From assembly GCA_034231615.1 (NCBI GenBank), contig CM067306.1:46754094-46818093 (forward strand): a DNA stretch of 64,000 bases, in the 5' to 3' direction. The position numbers and the translations under genes are program-made. This DNA comes from Meghimatium bilineatum. Lineage: Eukaryota > Mollusca > Gastropoda > Stylommatophora > Philomycidae. The number at the start of each line of letters is the position of its first letter. Position 1 is the first letter of the stretch. Of this stretch, positions 10,777 to 21,605 are shown one piece after another. The notes beneath the pieces were generated by a model. That model saw only the letters and a program-made list of their open reading frames with translations. It made no database searches and was not told the DNA's origin.

Positions 10777-11423
10777 TCAGCTTTCAAGTTCTTCTCTTTT
10801 ATCCATGTGGTCATAATCCCAGCTCTGTAACTTAAAATCTCCACATACTATCAGTCTTTCACTGTACTGTATTGTGTCCAGGGAAAAGGGCTGGTCATTT
10901 GGACAATAGTAATTTAGTTGGAGGAAGTCTATGTTATTGGTCTTTAGCTGTAGGACCTGCCATTCTGCTCCTTCCATGTATAGTTCTGTTTGATGTGCAC
11001 TGATATTATTTTTGACTAGAGTAAATATACCTCCTTTTCTTCTGTCCATTGGATCAGCTCTAAAGCACTGGTAACCTGTAATTTTAAAGACTACATCTTT
11101 GCTGAGATGTGTCTCTTTGATCAGCAAATGTTGACCTGTTCCTTAAGAAAGGTGTTCTCTAATTCTAATTTCTTGCTAAAGCCATCTTATTTGCTATTTA
11201 CACCCTCAGCATTCCAATAAATTATTGTAAGTGATGTCTCATTGGTTGGTAATATTTGTTGGTCAGTGATATTACTCTTGTGCCTCCTGGCGCCACAAGG
11301 CAATTGAAGAGGACCCCCAGTCACATGGGGTGGGCCTTTTCGTGGTATAGGGCCTGGTGCTACTCCTGCCTGGTGAGTTGTCACAGGGTTAGCACCATAA
11401 CTGAGTAATGCCGATATAGACAT
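10777..11423 (-). pseudogene. APE-type endonuclease start and leader-proximal region of LINE B
   Basis: From 11423: a proline/glycine-rich leader, then TIIYWNAEGVNSK (near 11200, the conserved N block), LLIKETHLSKDVVFKITGY after a frame change (catalytic Glu in KETHL), YYCPNDQPFSLD and ERLIVCGDFKLQSWDYD at about 10860-10810, the GDF block in which the usual N is K. The later SDH block would fall near 10600-10625. Broken by frameshifts. Confidence 0.75.
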
Positions 11424-11608
11424 TCATGTGTGATAATGCATGACATTCTGATTGTTGCAGTGCGCCTTCTGGCCAAATGTCGCTGTCTTCAGCACCTTTG
11501 CTTGCTAGGAAGACTATGGTCCTGTCCGAATGTGGGTGGGTCCGGCCAGTCTTAGTTTCCAGCTTCTTTTGGCTGGACTAAACCCCATCTCCTCGCCAAG
11601 GAGCTGGC

Positions 11609-12305
11609 TGGGATGGGTTCATTGTACACAAAATGTTATCATTATGGAGACTAGCACACAACTATATAAATAATCGCCCATTTCATGACATTTGCATTGG
11701 CCCATCCCTCCAATGCTCCAACCAGACTGTGTGTCAATCGTACCACTTTATGTGTTGGCACAGAGCTATCGGAGATAATGCCTTCCCTTTTGAAGCCAAT
11801 TCTTATTCCATCTGCTGCCTCTACATTCCATGACACGATCCCCAAAAATGTTGGCCAGGAACACAGCACGAGCAGCTGTAATTCTGTTTCCAGGGTGCAC
11901 CACAAGGAGGTACTTTTGGTATCCAAGTTATCTGCTAAACCTGGAACCGGACGAGACCAAAGCAGTATTTTTTGCACCCCGTTTCAGATGTAACATGTGG
12001 TAAGTGGAGTAAAAAAAAAAAAGCAAAAAATTAAGACGTGCACAGTATTTTTTCTGTGCTTGTTTTAAAATCCTTGCTTGTTAGTGGTTGTCCATAAATT
12101 ACGTTAACAATTGTGGAGGTGTATGAAAAAGTTTGACAGTTGTTAGAGAGGGGGAGTGGTGGTGGTGGGTTGGCAAAAGTTAAGTTAACATCAACAATAC
12201 TACTTTTATACACTAAACACAGTCTTGCAGAGTGCACAGCTAAAGCAAGAGACAGGATATTGGAGGTCCAATGCAGTCATCAACCTTTTTTGCAGAGATG
12301 GCACA
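11609..12305. repeat. Unclassified interspersed repeat X, copy 1, and unassigned flank
   Basis: The segment about 11755-11985 (TGTTGGCACAGAG, GGCCAGGAACACAGCACGAG, TTTCCAGGGTGCACC, TATCTGCTAA landmarks) recurs at 42110-42335 and in part at 15185-15300. It has no reading frame related to known proteins. 11990-12305 is AT-rich, with an A-run at 12011-12022 and nothing recognised. Confidence 0.5.
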
Positions 12306-12313
12306 ATGATGAC
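12306..12313. repeat. Target-site duplication, left of hAT
   Basis: ATGATGAC, identical to 14727-14734. Eight bases is the hAT signature length. Confidence 0.9.
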
Positions 12314-12329
12314 TAGGGCTCGGATTTTT

Positions 12330-12420
12330 ATGACCTAAAAATCCTGAAATATGACATGCAAATATGACCTAAAAATGGCAAAATATGACCTTAAATATGC
12401 CGAAATATGACCATAAGGTT
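12330..12420. repeat. Left subterminal AAATATGACC repeats of hAT
   Basis: At least four spaced copies of (A)ATATGAC(C) within 90 bp of the left end. A matching cluster lies at 14515-14710 near the right end. Such subterminal repeats are commonly transposase-binding sites in hAT elements; the binding role here is inferred. Confidence 0.75.
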
Positions 12421-12557
12421 TTTCTCATTTATGAACCAAAAAAAAAAACCCAAATTATTATTGTTTGCATGTTTTACGCATTACATAGTAGTCATAGTAC
12501 CTACATAGTAGTAATACTTAACAAAGCATGTATAAAAACACTTACCACATTTATTCC

Positions 12558-14017
12558 TCAGTTTTCATTGTGTGTACAATTGCAACCGACAACAACATGC
12601 ATTTTTAGAGTTTCAAATTTGAACGATCGTCGATTGTCACTGAGAATTGTTTTATATTTTGAAAAACTTCGTTCTACATCACATGGTGCCACAGGGGCAA
12701 ATCTAAATAATGTCAGATCATTTGCTGAAAGTTCAGGTTCATCCTCTTGAAATGTTGCATGTTTACCACTAAGTATGTCTGCAATTTTGCACAATGAGAA
12801 ATAACCAGAATTTCTATGAAGAACACTTTCTAATTTTACTTTAATCCTGTTGCTTACTTCACCACGTGATCCATTTATTTCTGTTTGAATTTGTTTCACA
12901 ATATCTAATGCATCATAAAGTGCAGTCCCTTCGCTTTCCAGACGTTTTATTGCTTTTGAAATTGCCGAAAAGTTTGACTTTATATAAGTCAGATTTTGTG
13001 ATAGTCTGGTAGAAAATAAGCTTTGCACTGCTTGTATTGATGTTGCGTCGTCTTTGTCTAGGGCATTAAATATTTTAATTAGTGTTGAATAGTTGTCACA
13101 GTAATACTTTACAGCGTCCAGCCATGTACCCCAACATGTAAGGATAGGTTGTGGAGGAAGTGGTAGTTGAGGAGCTTCTTCTTTGAATTTTTGTACTTGA
13201 AGAGGATCCTTGATGAATATTTTTTTCCCATTTGAAATAAGCTTGTCCACATCAGGAAAATTACCTCGAACTTCCTCAGCTACTCGATGCAGTGCATGAG
13301 CAAGGCAAGTAATATGGATCAATTTCGGGTAGAGAATTTGAAGTCCTTTAGCAGCCTTTTTCATATAGGGAGCAGCATCTGTTATTAATAGAAGGATATT
13401 ATTTCTTTCTATTCCATTTGGCCACAACAGCTTCATGGAATTATCAAATAGAACAGCTATGGAGGTATGATTTGTTCTTTCAAGAACTTCACAGTTAAGG
13501 ACCTGCCATCTACATCAGTAGTCTCGTCTAAGGAAACCCATATCTTGTTATCTGCAATAGAATTTCTAATTTTATTTAACATGTCCTCATAACATTTGGA
13601 GAGATAATTTTTCCTTAAAGTAGATTCATCTGGGATAGGATGGCTAGTGTATTTCTCCAGAAATTGTCGGAAATATTGATTTTGCAATTTATTTAAAGGG
13701 ATATTTGATGAAACCATCATATGACACAAATCTTTATAAAAACCGGTCTCTGTGTTTCCCGAAGAAGAAGAGGAAGTAGCAGAACATTTTTCAAGTAATA
13801 AACTTTGTCTTCCTTCCATTTTAGAAAGTCTACTTAAACATTTCATATGTTTAGAAGTATTGCAATGTTGTTGCACATTAAACCGTTTTCCAGCTGTAAC
13901 CTTGACCTCACACAGTGTACAGTACAATATTTCTCCATCAGTACTAAATACTTTTGAACCAAATTCCTGCACAAATTTACACAACTTTGCACCATTAGAA
14001 TTAGACACTTTAGGCAT
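12558..14017 (-). pseudogene. hAT transposase (BED-like zinc finger, RNase H-like core, hATC), one frameshift with internal deletion
   Basis: Cut-and-paste transposase acting on its own terminal repeats in the nucleus. The N-terminal part (13457-14017, starting at an ATG) has a C-x2-C..H-x5-H zinc finger (YCTLCEVKV ... QHCNTSKH), a Ser-rich stretch and WVSLDETTDVDGR (first catalytic Asp). The C-terminal part (12558-13436) has LLITDAAPYMKKA, ITCLAHALHRVAEEVR, CWGTWLDAVKYYC and a dimerisation-type CDVERSFSKYKTILSDNRR. The two parts are in different frames. Just after DVDGR the second frame reads VLNCEVLERTNHTS directly, which suggests loss of about 20 residues plus a frame change near 13505. 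Otherwise remarkably intact, so probably a recent insertion. Confidence 0.88.
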
Positions 14018-14514
14018 TGTAAAACAAAGTTATTACAGTGAATCAACCATAAACAATATAAAATATAACACTATTATTAAGACTATTATATAACTATGAG
14101 CTAGAGCACGAGATCATGTAGTCACTGTTGCAAATGGCAAATTAATAATTGTAACATACAAATGGGCGCCAAACGGTTTAAATTGAAACTGGAAGTTTTA
14201 ACAAATCCAGGAATATTCACTCTTGACGTTGAAACATTTGAAATTGTTTCCTACAATTTACTTTCGAAACAAAACCCAGAAAATTCTTTTGAAGTATTGA
14301 GCGGATGTCACTCCCTTTTTGATTCTCAGATGCTGACTGACATCAAAGAGTTGACTGATGTCTTCCCTTCCCTACAGTCGCATGAAAGACACACATGCAT
14401 ATTCACTAATACACACATTCAGAAATATAGCCAATCCTCACAATTTGTCTCTAAACATAGTTTAAGATGTGCTAACATTGATAAGCAAACAGAGTACAAT
14501 GTTGAGTACACCAG

Positions 14515-14710
14515 AAAATATGCAAAATATGACCAAAATATGACCTAAATCTCCAATTTCAGGCAAAATATGACCTCATCAAAATTATGGTCAAAATATG
14601 CATTTATATGACAAATAAAAACACCTTAAAATTGTTCAGAAATGCTTGAAACATGTATAAATTAACTTAAAACTGAAAATATGCTTCAGGAAAAAAATAT
14701 GACATTTCAT
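14515..14710. repeat. Right subterminal ATATGACC repeats of hAT
   Basis: Units AAAATATGACC occur near 14526, 14536 and 14567, with further ATATGA units near 14605 and 14696, mirroring the left end. A 128-residue open stretch at 14162-14548 on the plus strand overlaps this region. It begins just outside the transposase start and looks like chance openness or an unrecognised passenger; I do not call it a gene. Confidence 0.65.
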
Positions 14711-14734
14711 GATAATCCTAGCCCTAATGATGAC

Positions 14735-15300
14735 AATGAAATTGAAATTAAAAGTTGTTTCTAAAAAATGTGAAATAAATCTTATACTTTTTCATGTTTT
14801 CTACTACTCTTCTTGCCGATATCCAAATACTGCTTAGAAGTTCCTACACTTGGTAGCACAATACCATTCATAAAATGGTGCAGGTCTTCTGAAGTTGACT
14901 TAGTGATCCACATAATGGGTTAGTGACTGTTAAGGGTGTCTGTAAGAGTTTTTTCCTGGCAGTTGAAAGGTACGGACAGTCAATAAGGAGGTGCTCCACT
15001 GTTTTGTTGGGATGAGAGCAGTATCTACAAATGGGTAGTTGCTGGAAAACAGCACACTTATTTGATTCCCGGGGTTGCGAGCTTTCACTTTTTTCTTTTC
15101 TCTTCTGATGTCTAGTGGCTCTATGTTTGCATTGATTTCATAGGCCACTTTTGATGTTGATTTCATGGTAACATCATAAGCAGCTATATTTCTGTTTCCA
15201 GGGTGCACCACGAGGAAGTACTTTTTGAATCTTGGTTATCTGCTAACCCTGGGCCACATGAGAGCAATGTTGTACCCTTGGAATCCCTTTGTTCATATGT
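14735..15300 (-). mobile_element. LINE thumb fragment (14930-15211) joined to part of repeat X
   Basis: Minus strand reads DVTMKSTSKVAYEI and NANIEPLDIRREKKK, the block that follows RT in the A/B/D-type elements (compare INTGIEPLHLRREE in element A). On its upstream side the sequence passes directly into repeat X (15185-15300), which recurs at 11755-11985 and 42110-42335. 14735-14929 shows nothing. Confidence 0.55.
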
Positions 15301-15407
15301 GAACAGTCATATTAATCTGTCAACAGATTCATCCCTCTGTTTTAAAAGGTTTTTTTTATAGATTTATCAACAAATTTCTGCATATGAATGTTAACAGTTG
15401 TGTTTCT

Positions 15408-15626
15408 TCTTCTGTGTATGCTCTCAAATTCTTGCAGATTAGCAGGATGTAGTCTAGAGAATGGAATGTGTTCTGTTACTGTTTACAGTTTGGCTGCAAT
15501 GTTTGCCTATTTCGGCCTGACACCTCTGACTTCAGCATGACTTCTGTGTCATTTTGACCATCTACTGAAAGAGCAGATAACTCCAACCCCACATCTCCTT
15601 AGGCGCCTCATATGAATATCGTTCAT
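15408..15626 (-). repeat. S1 short interspersed element, minus, truncated
   Basis: Minus-strand copy: GCAGATTAGCAGGATGTAGTC start on plus, then GGCCTGACACCTCTGACTTCAGCATG and CTCCTTAGGCGCCTCAT. The outer third is lost, and the copy abuts repeat Y. Confidence 0.7.
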
Positions 15627-15960
15627 CCATCACAAGTGATGATGACCATTTGTTACATCCACTTTTTAAAATTTAGTTAGAATTGTGTCAATGCCTAATA
15701 GTTCGCAGATAATAGTTCGCAAATAAGCCCTTTTGAGCGGCAAATGTCCTTGAACAGTTTGAGCATGGAATGAACATTGTAGAAAGATTTTGGTCTATCC
15801 ATGACTTTCTAGCTACTCTCCACTGTTGAGCTGCTGTATTTTTCCTCCTTTCACAAGATGATGTGCCATTTTTGAGTGTAGAGCATCATGTAGATCTATT
15901 TTGTGCAAGTTCTTCCCATGTATCTTGGTCTATTTGAATTTTCATGGATGTGAATTTGCA
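15627..15960. repeat. Interspersed repeat Y, copy 1
   Basis: Matches 20828-21160 by eye over its length: GTTCATCCATCA, GACCATTTGTTACAT, GGCTGTTGCAT-like and CACAAGATGATG landmarks in the same order. Function and class unknown; no open frame. Confidence 0.6.
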
Positions 15961-16996
15961 CTGAGGAATTTGATTTAAGGGAGGAGGAATTGTGCAAAGC
16001 ATCAACTTCACTCTCTTGTCAAACCTCATTTGAAACCAGTAGCAAGATGAATCGTATGAATATTACATGCATAGCAGCTAATAGTGTTGTTATTCTTCCA
16101 CCCCTCCACCACCTTTTTGGCCATGGCAACAGACAGAGTTTTGTTCAGAGTTTTGGTAACAATTGTGTTTATTGTAACAGTTGTGTTAATAACAATGTTG
16201 AATGTTATGTTCATAAGAATATTAACAGCTGTATTCATAAAAATAAGTTTTTCATTAAGTTGTAAACAGTTGTGTTTATCAGCATTTTAATTAGATTCCT
16301 TGTGCATTATTCTCAAACTCCTGTAGATGAGCAGGATGTGTGTCCTTATGTTGCTGGACCCTGAAAGGGGAGACCCCATCTCTGTTACACATCAATAGTT
16401 ACACTATGACCTGTTATGCATGTCATGAGAGGTGACTAAGGAGGTTATGAAGTAAAATTGGTTGTCCATAAAGAGCCAAAGTGACCCAGAAGCCATGCTG
16501 AAGTCGGATGTGTTATCCCAAAAGATACAGATATTGAAGCCAACCTGTAAACCATGACACAGTGTATTACATTCTCCAGACAACATCCTGATAATCTGCA
16601 GGAATTTGAGAAAACACAGAAGAAAATACTCAAAAACTCAAAAAATACAAATACTCAAAAAAACAATCCTTTTTTTTTTAAGAATTCAACACCATTATAT
16701 TCCAAGTTAGTACATTAGATTTTCTTTCAAAAACAGCAATGACGAAATGCACAGCATTTAAGGCATAATTTGGTTCATATTATTTTGATAGGTGCACATA
16801 CAGTTTTCTAACACCCTATACTTGCTGTACTGCTACACTCAGATGAGCTGGGCAATTGACACAAATAAACCCTCAACACAACACATTGCCTTTCTCTGGA
16901 CTGCTTCTTCTTGGAAATTTTGTGCTGCCATTGTCTTGCTATGATAGAGAATTCCAGCAAGAGCTTGAGAAAAAACTCATTATATAATCTCCACAG
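15961..16996. other. Rest of MAGUK intron 1: S1 copy (16345-16632) and unassigned sequence
   Basis: A short minus S1 piece (about 16300-16335) faces a plus S1 copy (about 16345-16632: GACCCTGAAAGGGGAGA, GTGACTAAGGAGGTTATG, GTGACCCAGAAGCCATGCTGAAG, CTGCAGGAATTTGAG). 16130-16290 is built of repeated AACA(A/G)TTGTGTT-like words. 16640-16990 has A-rich and T-rich runs and nothing coding. Confidence 0.55.
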
Positions 16997-17077
16997 GTCC
17001 ACCTGGAGTTGGACGTAATGAATTGAAACGACGCCTCAAGGCCAGTAACCCTAATCATTTTGTGGAAGTTGTTCCCT
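16997..17077 (+). CDS. MPP7: MAGUK p55-family exon: P-loop-like part of GuK domain
   Basis: Acceptor CCACAG, donor GTAAGTC. It joins in phase with the previous exon (Gly split G/GT) and reads GPPGVGRNELKRRL followed by ASNPNHFVEVVP, then leaves after the first base of a Tyr codon (phase 1). The glycine-rich loop resembles a nucleotide-binding loop but has RN where active guanylate kinases have KS, as is usual in MAGUKs, whose GuK domain binds phosphorylated partners and lacks enzyme activity. The preceding intron is 10.75 kb and carries LINE B and the hAT element. Confidence 0.92.
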
Positions 17078-17096
17078 GTAAGTCACATAATGTATT

Positions 17097-17392
17097 ATTC
17101 TTCTTTTGCTTTTGTTCTCATGCTTCTGCTGATTAACAGGATGTAGTCAGGAGAATGGAATGTTTTGCGTCATATTTTACAGGTTAGCTGTGATATATCT
17201 GCACAACTGTGATATCTGATTCGAGCGACACATCCAGCTTCAGTATGGCTTCTAGGTCACTTTGACCCTCTATGGGAAGGTACAGTCAACTCCCCCCCCC
17301 AACCTACTTAGCTGCCTCATACATCATGCATGACAAATAACAGTGTTGCTATTTTTTGTTCCCCTATCAGGCATAGCAACACACGGGCGACT
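17097..17392 (-). repeat. S1 short interspersed element, minus
   Basis: Full-length but diverged copy within intron 2, 20 bp after the exon: TGATTAACAGGATGTAGTC, TTTACAGGTTAGCTGTGATAT, GACACATCCAGCTTCAGTATG, GTCACTTTGACC and TAGCAACACACGGGCGA. It contains a C-run at 17291-17299. Confidence 0.75.
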
Positions 17393-18596
17393 CTCCTACC
17401 CTTATTCAAGTGAACTTAAAATGCATGCCAAGATGTTGATCACAGTCACATAGATTGGACTCCTAGGCTGTTCAGGATTGGGTAATGGGGCGTTTTTTTT
17501 TATTCTCAAACTCCTGCAAGTTACTAGGATGTTACAGAAGAACAGATTAGAAACTCCCACTGGATCACTCTTTATATACACAAGCAGACACATGGAACCA
17601 CATGTGAGCTAGACAAGAGTGGGGGAACCAAATATAATCCTGGCCTTTCAGAGGAAAAATGGCTGCCACTTACTATGAGGTACTATCTGCTACACATTCC
17701 TGTCCAACCCCTAACCTTCCTTAGTCTACACTCCTGGCCTAACCTCCCCCTATAACCTTCCTTAGTTGACAAATTATCATCACTGTACATCAAACCATCT
17801 GTACATAAGTGCTTGGATATCCGCCTGAAGGTATCCGTGTAGCGACATACTACCCCCTTCTTCTGCATTCAAGATTCTTTTGGTCTTTCTAGATCTTCAG
17901 GATGAACCTCCCAGTCTTCTCCAGGTCAGAGAGTTACCCCAAAGTTTTTGCTTCAGTTCAGTGTGCCTATATCTTGACTCACAGTTCTTTATAATCTGCA
18001 CAGTCTTATGGTATGTGTTTAGGGGTCTGTATTCCTGTTCCACATGGATATTTGTTTGTGTGGGCCACCTTTATCTGGTACAAGCAACCACCCTGTAGTC
18101 TGCAGTGTTCAGTTCTATGACATAAGATGATCATCTGTTGTTGCTTATGCATTTAAGATTACTCGGGCTGTGTTGGTTTACCAGTTTCCTCTGGTTATCT
18201 GCATAACACCCTTGTTTGGCCACCCCCTCCCACCTTTTGACGTTTGTGTAGCCTGTTTACGGTTACAGATTCACAAGTATTAGTTAGACTGATCACTTGT
18301 CCTATCTCCCTAAGGATACTAAGAACATCAGCTCAGACCAAATGTTGCCTAGTCCCCATGGTTAACATACCAACCAACCTATCAACACATTCATCTCTTC
18401 GGATACCATAAAGTCCTAACACAAATATGAAGCTGATTCTTGCCCGTGATCGACTCTTACAACCAAGTCATTGTCCTATCTGCCGTCACCATTGTGATCT
18501 CCATGGTCATACTACTTGTGGTCATGACAACACAGCACAGCTGTCCTCACATTTAAATAAACAAATTTAAATGACCCTCCCTAGCCACCTCTTCAC
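17393..18596. other. Intron 2 middle: S2 copy at 17863-17950 and unassigned sequence
   Basis: The segment 17863-17950 (CTTCTTCTGCATTC, TCTAGATCTTCAGG, CCCAGTCTTCTCC, CCCCAAAGTTTTTG) matches the S2 insertion at 43572-43685. A minor S1 remnant is at about 17495-17535, and a 50-bp family-H-like patch (TCTCCATGGTCATACTACT) at about 18500-18520. The rest is non-coding and unassigned. Confidence 0.45.
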
Positions 18597-18837
18597 CTGT
18601 GTGTTGCCAAGACCCAAAAGGGAAGCAAAGAGTAGCGATACCATTATCTGCTAAGCATGTCGTAAGAGGTGACTAAAGATGTTTTGGGAGTGGAGTTGAC
18701 TGTCCCATCATATTGTGGGTGAAATTGACCTTAAATGTCATGTTTCAAAAAGGCCACCATAAAAGTCAGGTGTGTCTGGCCGAAAGTGCAAATATCACAA
18801 CTAAGCTGTAAATCATGACACTACACATTCTGACTTG
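18597..18837 (+). repeat. S1 short interspersed element, plus, 3'-incomplete
   Basis: GTGTTGCCAAGACCCAAAAGG, CATGTCGTAAGAGGTGACTAA, GGAGTTGACTGTCCCATC, CACAACTAAGCTGTAAATCATGACAC landmarks. It stops where a family-H LINE begins at 18838. Confidence 0.7.
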
Positions 18838-20568
18838 GGAAAAAAATTGTGACCTGGAAGGTATCGTGTCATCTTGAGAAAAATAAGTATTTACCAATGT
18901 TGTTAGGAGGTTATCGCCCGGGAAAGAAGATATGGCAGAATGCAGCCATATTTGTGCAGGATGTTTTTGAGGGGTTATATTCCTGTATGGAGACATTTGA
19001 GGTCACAATAGATCTTGAGGATGTTTACAATAGGGTGTACTTGGATGTCTTGATATACCAACTGTTAAATCTTGCAGCAATCAAATCACAGATGCTGGCA
19101 GAACGATGTTGTAAACTGATGACATCCTGGTGTATAGGCAGGGCTGAAATCGAGAAGAGTACATAGTGGAACTACAGGAGATGCTGGAACAAACTAACGA
19201 ATTGGTGTAGAGATACAGGAGCAGTGGTAAATCCTTCTAAGGCATTTATGACATGGTTTTCTTTGAAAAATCACACTGGAAAATTTTAGAAAAGAACAAG
19301 CACAATGAGATATCTGGGTGTGTTTTTTGACAGAGTTCTGGGTTTCAGGGAACATGTTGACCACGTTATCATAAGGACAGACAAAGGCTTAGCAGCAATG
19401 AAGGTTATGGCTGCTGTGCAGTGTGAACAGAGGTTGTTATTTCTTTTGTGCCAAGGTTTGGTGGTGGCTGTGTTGGAATATGCACTGGCAATTCTGACTC
19501 TTAGCCAAACTCAGATCGAAAGACTGGATAGAATCTAGAATGCAGCACTGCATATCATTCATGGGTGCACAAGGGACACATCAAGAAGAGCTATGCGTTA
19601 CCTACTTGACTGTCTAATAGCAGAGCACAGATTACAGTATTGCTGTGCAAAGGCATACCTTCAAATACAACTTAAGAGAGTGAAGTCATGGATGGCACGT
19701 GCTGAGGATGTCATACAAAGCAAGTGCAGATTGCAAGATGTGGCAGCAATTAAGGAATGGATAAGACATATCCATTCAAATTCTGAAACATGTTTGAGAG
19801 TCGCAATAACACTTAACAGGAAATGCAGAGAATGGTGTCCCACAGTTGTGGAGAAAGAAGTGCAGGCTTTGGTCAGTGAGAATGCCAAAAAAGGGGGATG
19901 TGATTATATACACTGATGGATCAGTGATTAGACATGTTCGCAGTAGTTGGGTCTTCATAGCTCAGTGCGCAGGTTAATCAATCAGGGAGGAGAGTGGGGC
20001 ATTTGCGGTTACTACGAGTAGCATGACCATGGAGATTATGGTGGTGACCAGGTCATTTGAGTGGGCAGGCACACAGAAGGTATTACAGGTCTACATCTTG
20101 AGTGACTCAATGTGTATGATTAGGAAGATACAAGTGGGTCTCGTTCACGAACAGTGGATTGAGGCCTTGAGAAAGCGAGGCTGAAAGTGGTTACATTCTT
20201 TTTTGTGCCGGGACATGTGGGTGTTCAAAACAATGAAAGAGCAGACCAACTGGTGTCATGTGTGATTGTGGCACAGGGTGATGGGGCAATGGATTGAGCT
20301 GACGTTTTGAACTACTTAAGAGATATAGCATGCGAGAGTGAGACTAGTGTAGATGATAATCCCTTTTCAATGGCTAGGATTAAAGATCAGGGTTTGAAAT
20401 GCAGTGTTGCTAAAACATTTTGGAGGGTGCCAAAGAATGATGGTGAACCAGCATAGGACCAGTACTGTCAGCAGAAGTGTAATGGCAGGTATACTCAGGG
20501 AGAGATCGAAGCAACTATGGACGTGTTCAGTTTGCAGTGATGATGATCTGATGACTAACTAAATAATT
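18838..20568 (+). mobile_element. Family-H LINE copy H3, 5'-truncated, with 11-bp target duplication
   Basis: Plus-strand remnant flanked by ATTCTGACTTG at 18827-18837 and 20569-20579. It carries RT pieces (LLGGYRPGKKIWQNAAIF, IDLEDVYNRV, a frameshifted YADD region near 19115, MRYLGVFFDRVLGFREHVDH at 19305) and RNase H (YTDGS near 19905-19920). The tail reads SVMAGILRERSKQLWTC..C and is followed by a GATGATGATC 3' end. It sits in intron 2, ending about 95 bp before the next MAGUK exon, in sense orientation. Many stops make it non-functional. Confidence 0.85.
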
Positions 20569-20663
20569 ATTCTGACTTGACACATTAAACAATAAATAAT
20601 GAGAAATAAATAATTTAGTCAAGTTATCATAATTTTTGAATAATTGACCTTTTATTCCCCTAG

Positions 20664-20757
20664 ATACAAGTCGAGAGAAACGACCCCATGAACAAGACGG
20701 GAAAGAGTACCACTTCCTGACAAGGGATGATATGGAAAACCAAATTATTGCTCAAAA
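20664..20757 (+). CDS. MPP7: MAGUK p55-family exon: central GuK domain
   Basis: Acceptor CCCCTAG, donor GTAAGAT. It completes the split Tyr and reads TSREKRPHEQDGKEYHFL followed by TRDDMENQIIAQ, and it ends with two bases of a Lys codon (phase 2). The VPYTSR..(..)GKEYHF pattern is the conserved phosphate/GMP-binding strand region of GuK domains (in MPP proteins VPHTTR..GxxYxF). Introns on both sides preserve phase, so no coding exon is missing between 17077 and 20664. Confidence 0.92.
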
Positions 20758-20827
20758 GTAAGATGGTTTTGTTTTCTTATTCTCTGGGTCTATTGGTTAT
20801 ATGGGTCTAAAACAGTTAGTTAGTTGT

Positions 20828-21160
20828 TGTTCATCCATCATGGTGAGTGACCATTTGTTACATTCACTTTATGAAATTCAATTGGAGTTATGTCCTTGAC
20901 TATGAGTTTGTAGATCGCTAATAAACCATATTTTGGCCACAAATATCGTTGGACAATTTTGACATGAGATGACCAATGTAGATGGTTTTTTTTCTACCCA
21001 TGGCGTTCAAGCTACTATCTGGTGTTGGGCTGTTGCATTTCTCCTCTTTTCACAAGATGCTGCAATCTTTTTTGACTGTAGATAGTAATTATTGCTCTAT
21101 TAATTACTATGTCGTTCTCATGTGTCTTTGTCTATTTCAACGGCTTTCAGTGAGGTCTTT
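20828..21160. repeat. Interspersed repeat Y, copy 2
   Basis: Second copy of the sequence at 15627-15960 within intron 3. It has no reading frame and no recognised class. Confidence 0.6.
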
Positions 21161-21605
21161 AACAAGTCCTTGTAGCGCTTCTTTTGTCCACCTTGAGAAT
21201 GTATGCCCTTCCTGTCTAAATGTAGTAATGTACAAAAGGCAAGTCATAGGCCACAGAATACCAGGATCAAAGCCACAGTAGCTTAGTTTATAGTGAACAT
21301 GCTGACTATCACCAGATGCCAGTTCAAAGCCATACCTAGACAGAAAAAAGAATGGGTCGTGATTTCTCACCTGACACAACATCTCCAGTCAAACAAGCTT
21401 TAAATGGGTATCTGACGCATGAGCTTGAGAGGATGAAAACAATAAGAAGGTAACTGGCCAAACCACCCAATTGTAGCTACAGCTTAGTACATGAAGAGTT
21501 ATCTTCATTCCTGATGGCGGAATGCTGCCATGGGACTTACCTTTACCATACCAATTAATAAAATTAAAACATGACTTGTTAACAGCTTTTTTCTGAATTA
21601 TCTAG
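21161..21605. other. End of MAGUK intron 3, nothing recognised
   Basis: Non-coding; short open stretches on both strands look random. Intron 3 is the shortest in the gene (848 bp) and holds only repeat Y. Confidence 0.5.

Larger units (their letters stand above)
6990..11608 (-). mobile_element. LINE B (endonuclease-RT-RNase H), interrupted by LINE fragment M
   Basis: A minus-strand non-LTR element related to D: 5' leader (11280-11608), endonuclease (10777-11423), linker (10165-10482), RT (8871-10030), RNase H (7990-8577) and a CCHC-like tail that resumes at 6990-7262 beyond an inserted plus-strand fragment (about 7262-7890). Its leader matches D's leader at 48016-48450 and the fragments at 42626-42835 and 45496-46150. 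Frameshifts occur throughout. It lies in intron 1, antisense to the host gene. Confidence 0.85.
12314..14726 (-). mobile_element. hAT-superfamily DNA transposon with both ends and 8-bp target duplication
   Basis: Both ends are visible. The left terminus starts TAGGGCTCGGATTTTTATGA (12314-12333). The reverse complement of the right terminus starts TAGGGCTAGGATTATCATGA (14726 inward), giving imperfect inverted repeats of about 20 bp. An identical 8-bp ATGATGAC flanks it on both sides (12306-12313 and 14727-14734), the duplication length expected for hAT. Inside each end lie repeated AAATATGACC units. The transposase gene is on the minus strand. The element is 2413 bp, in MAGUK intron 1. Confidence 0.93.

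Noticed and set aside
14162..14548. 128-residue plus-strand open frame within the hAT element as a passenger gene
   Set aside because: Overlaps the subterminal repeats, has no recognisable domain and lies opposite the transposase promoter side; chance openness is more likely.
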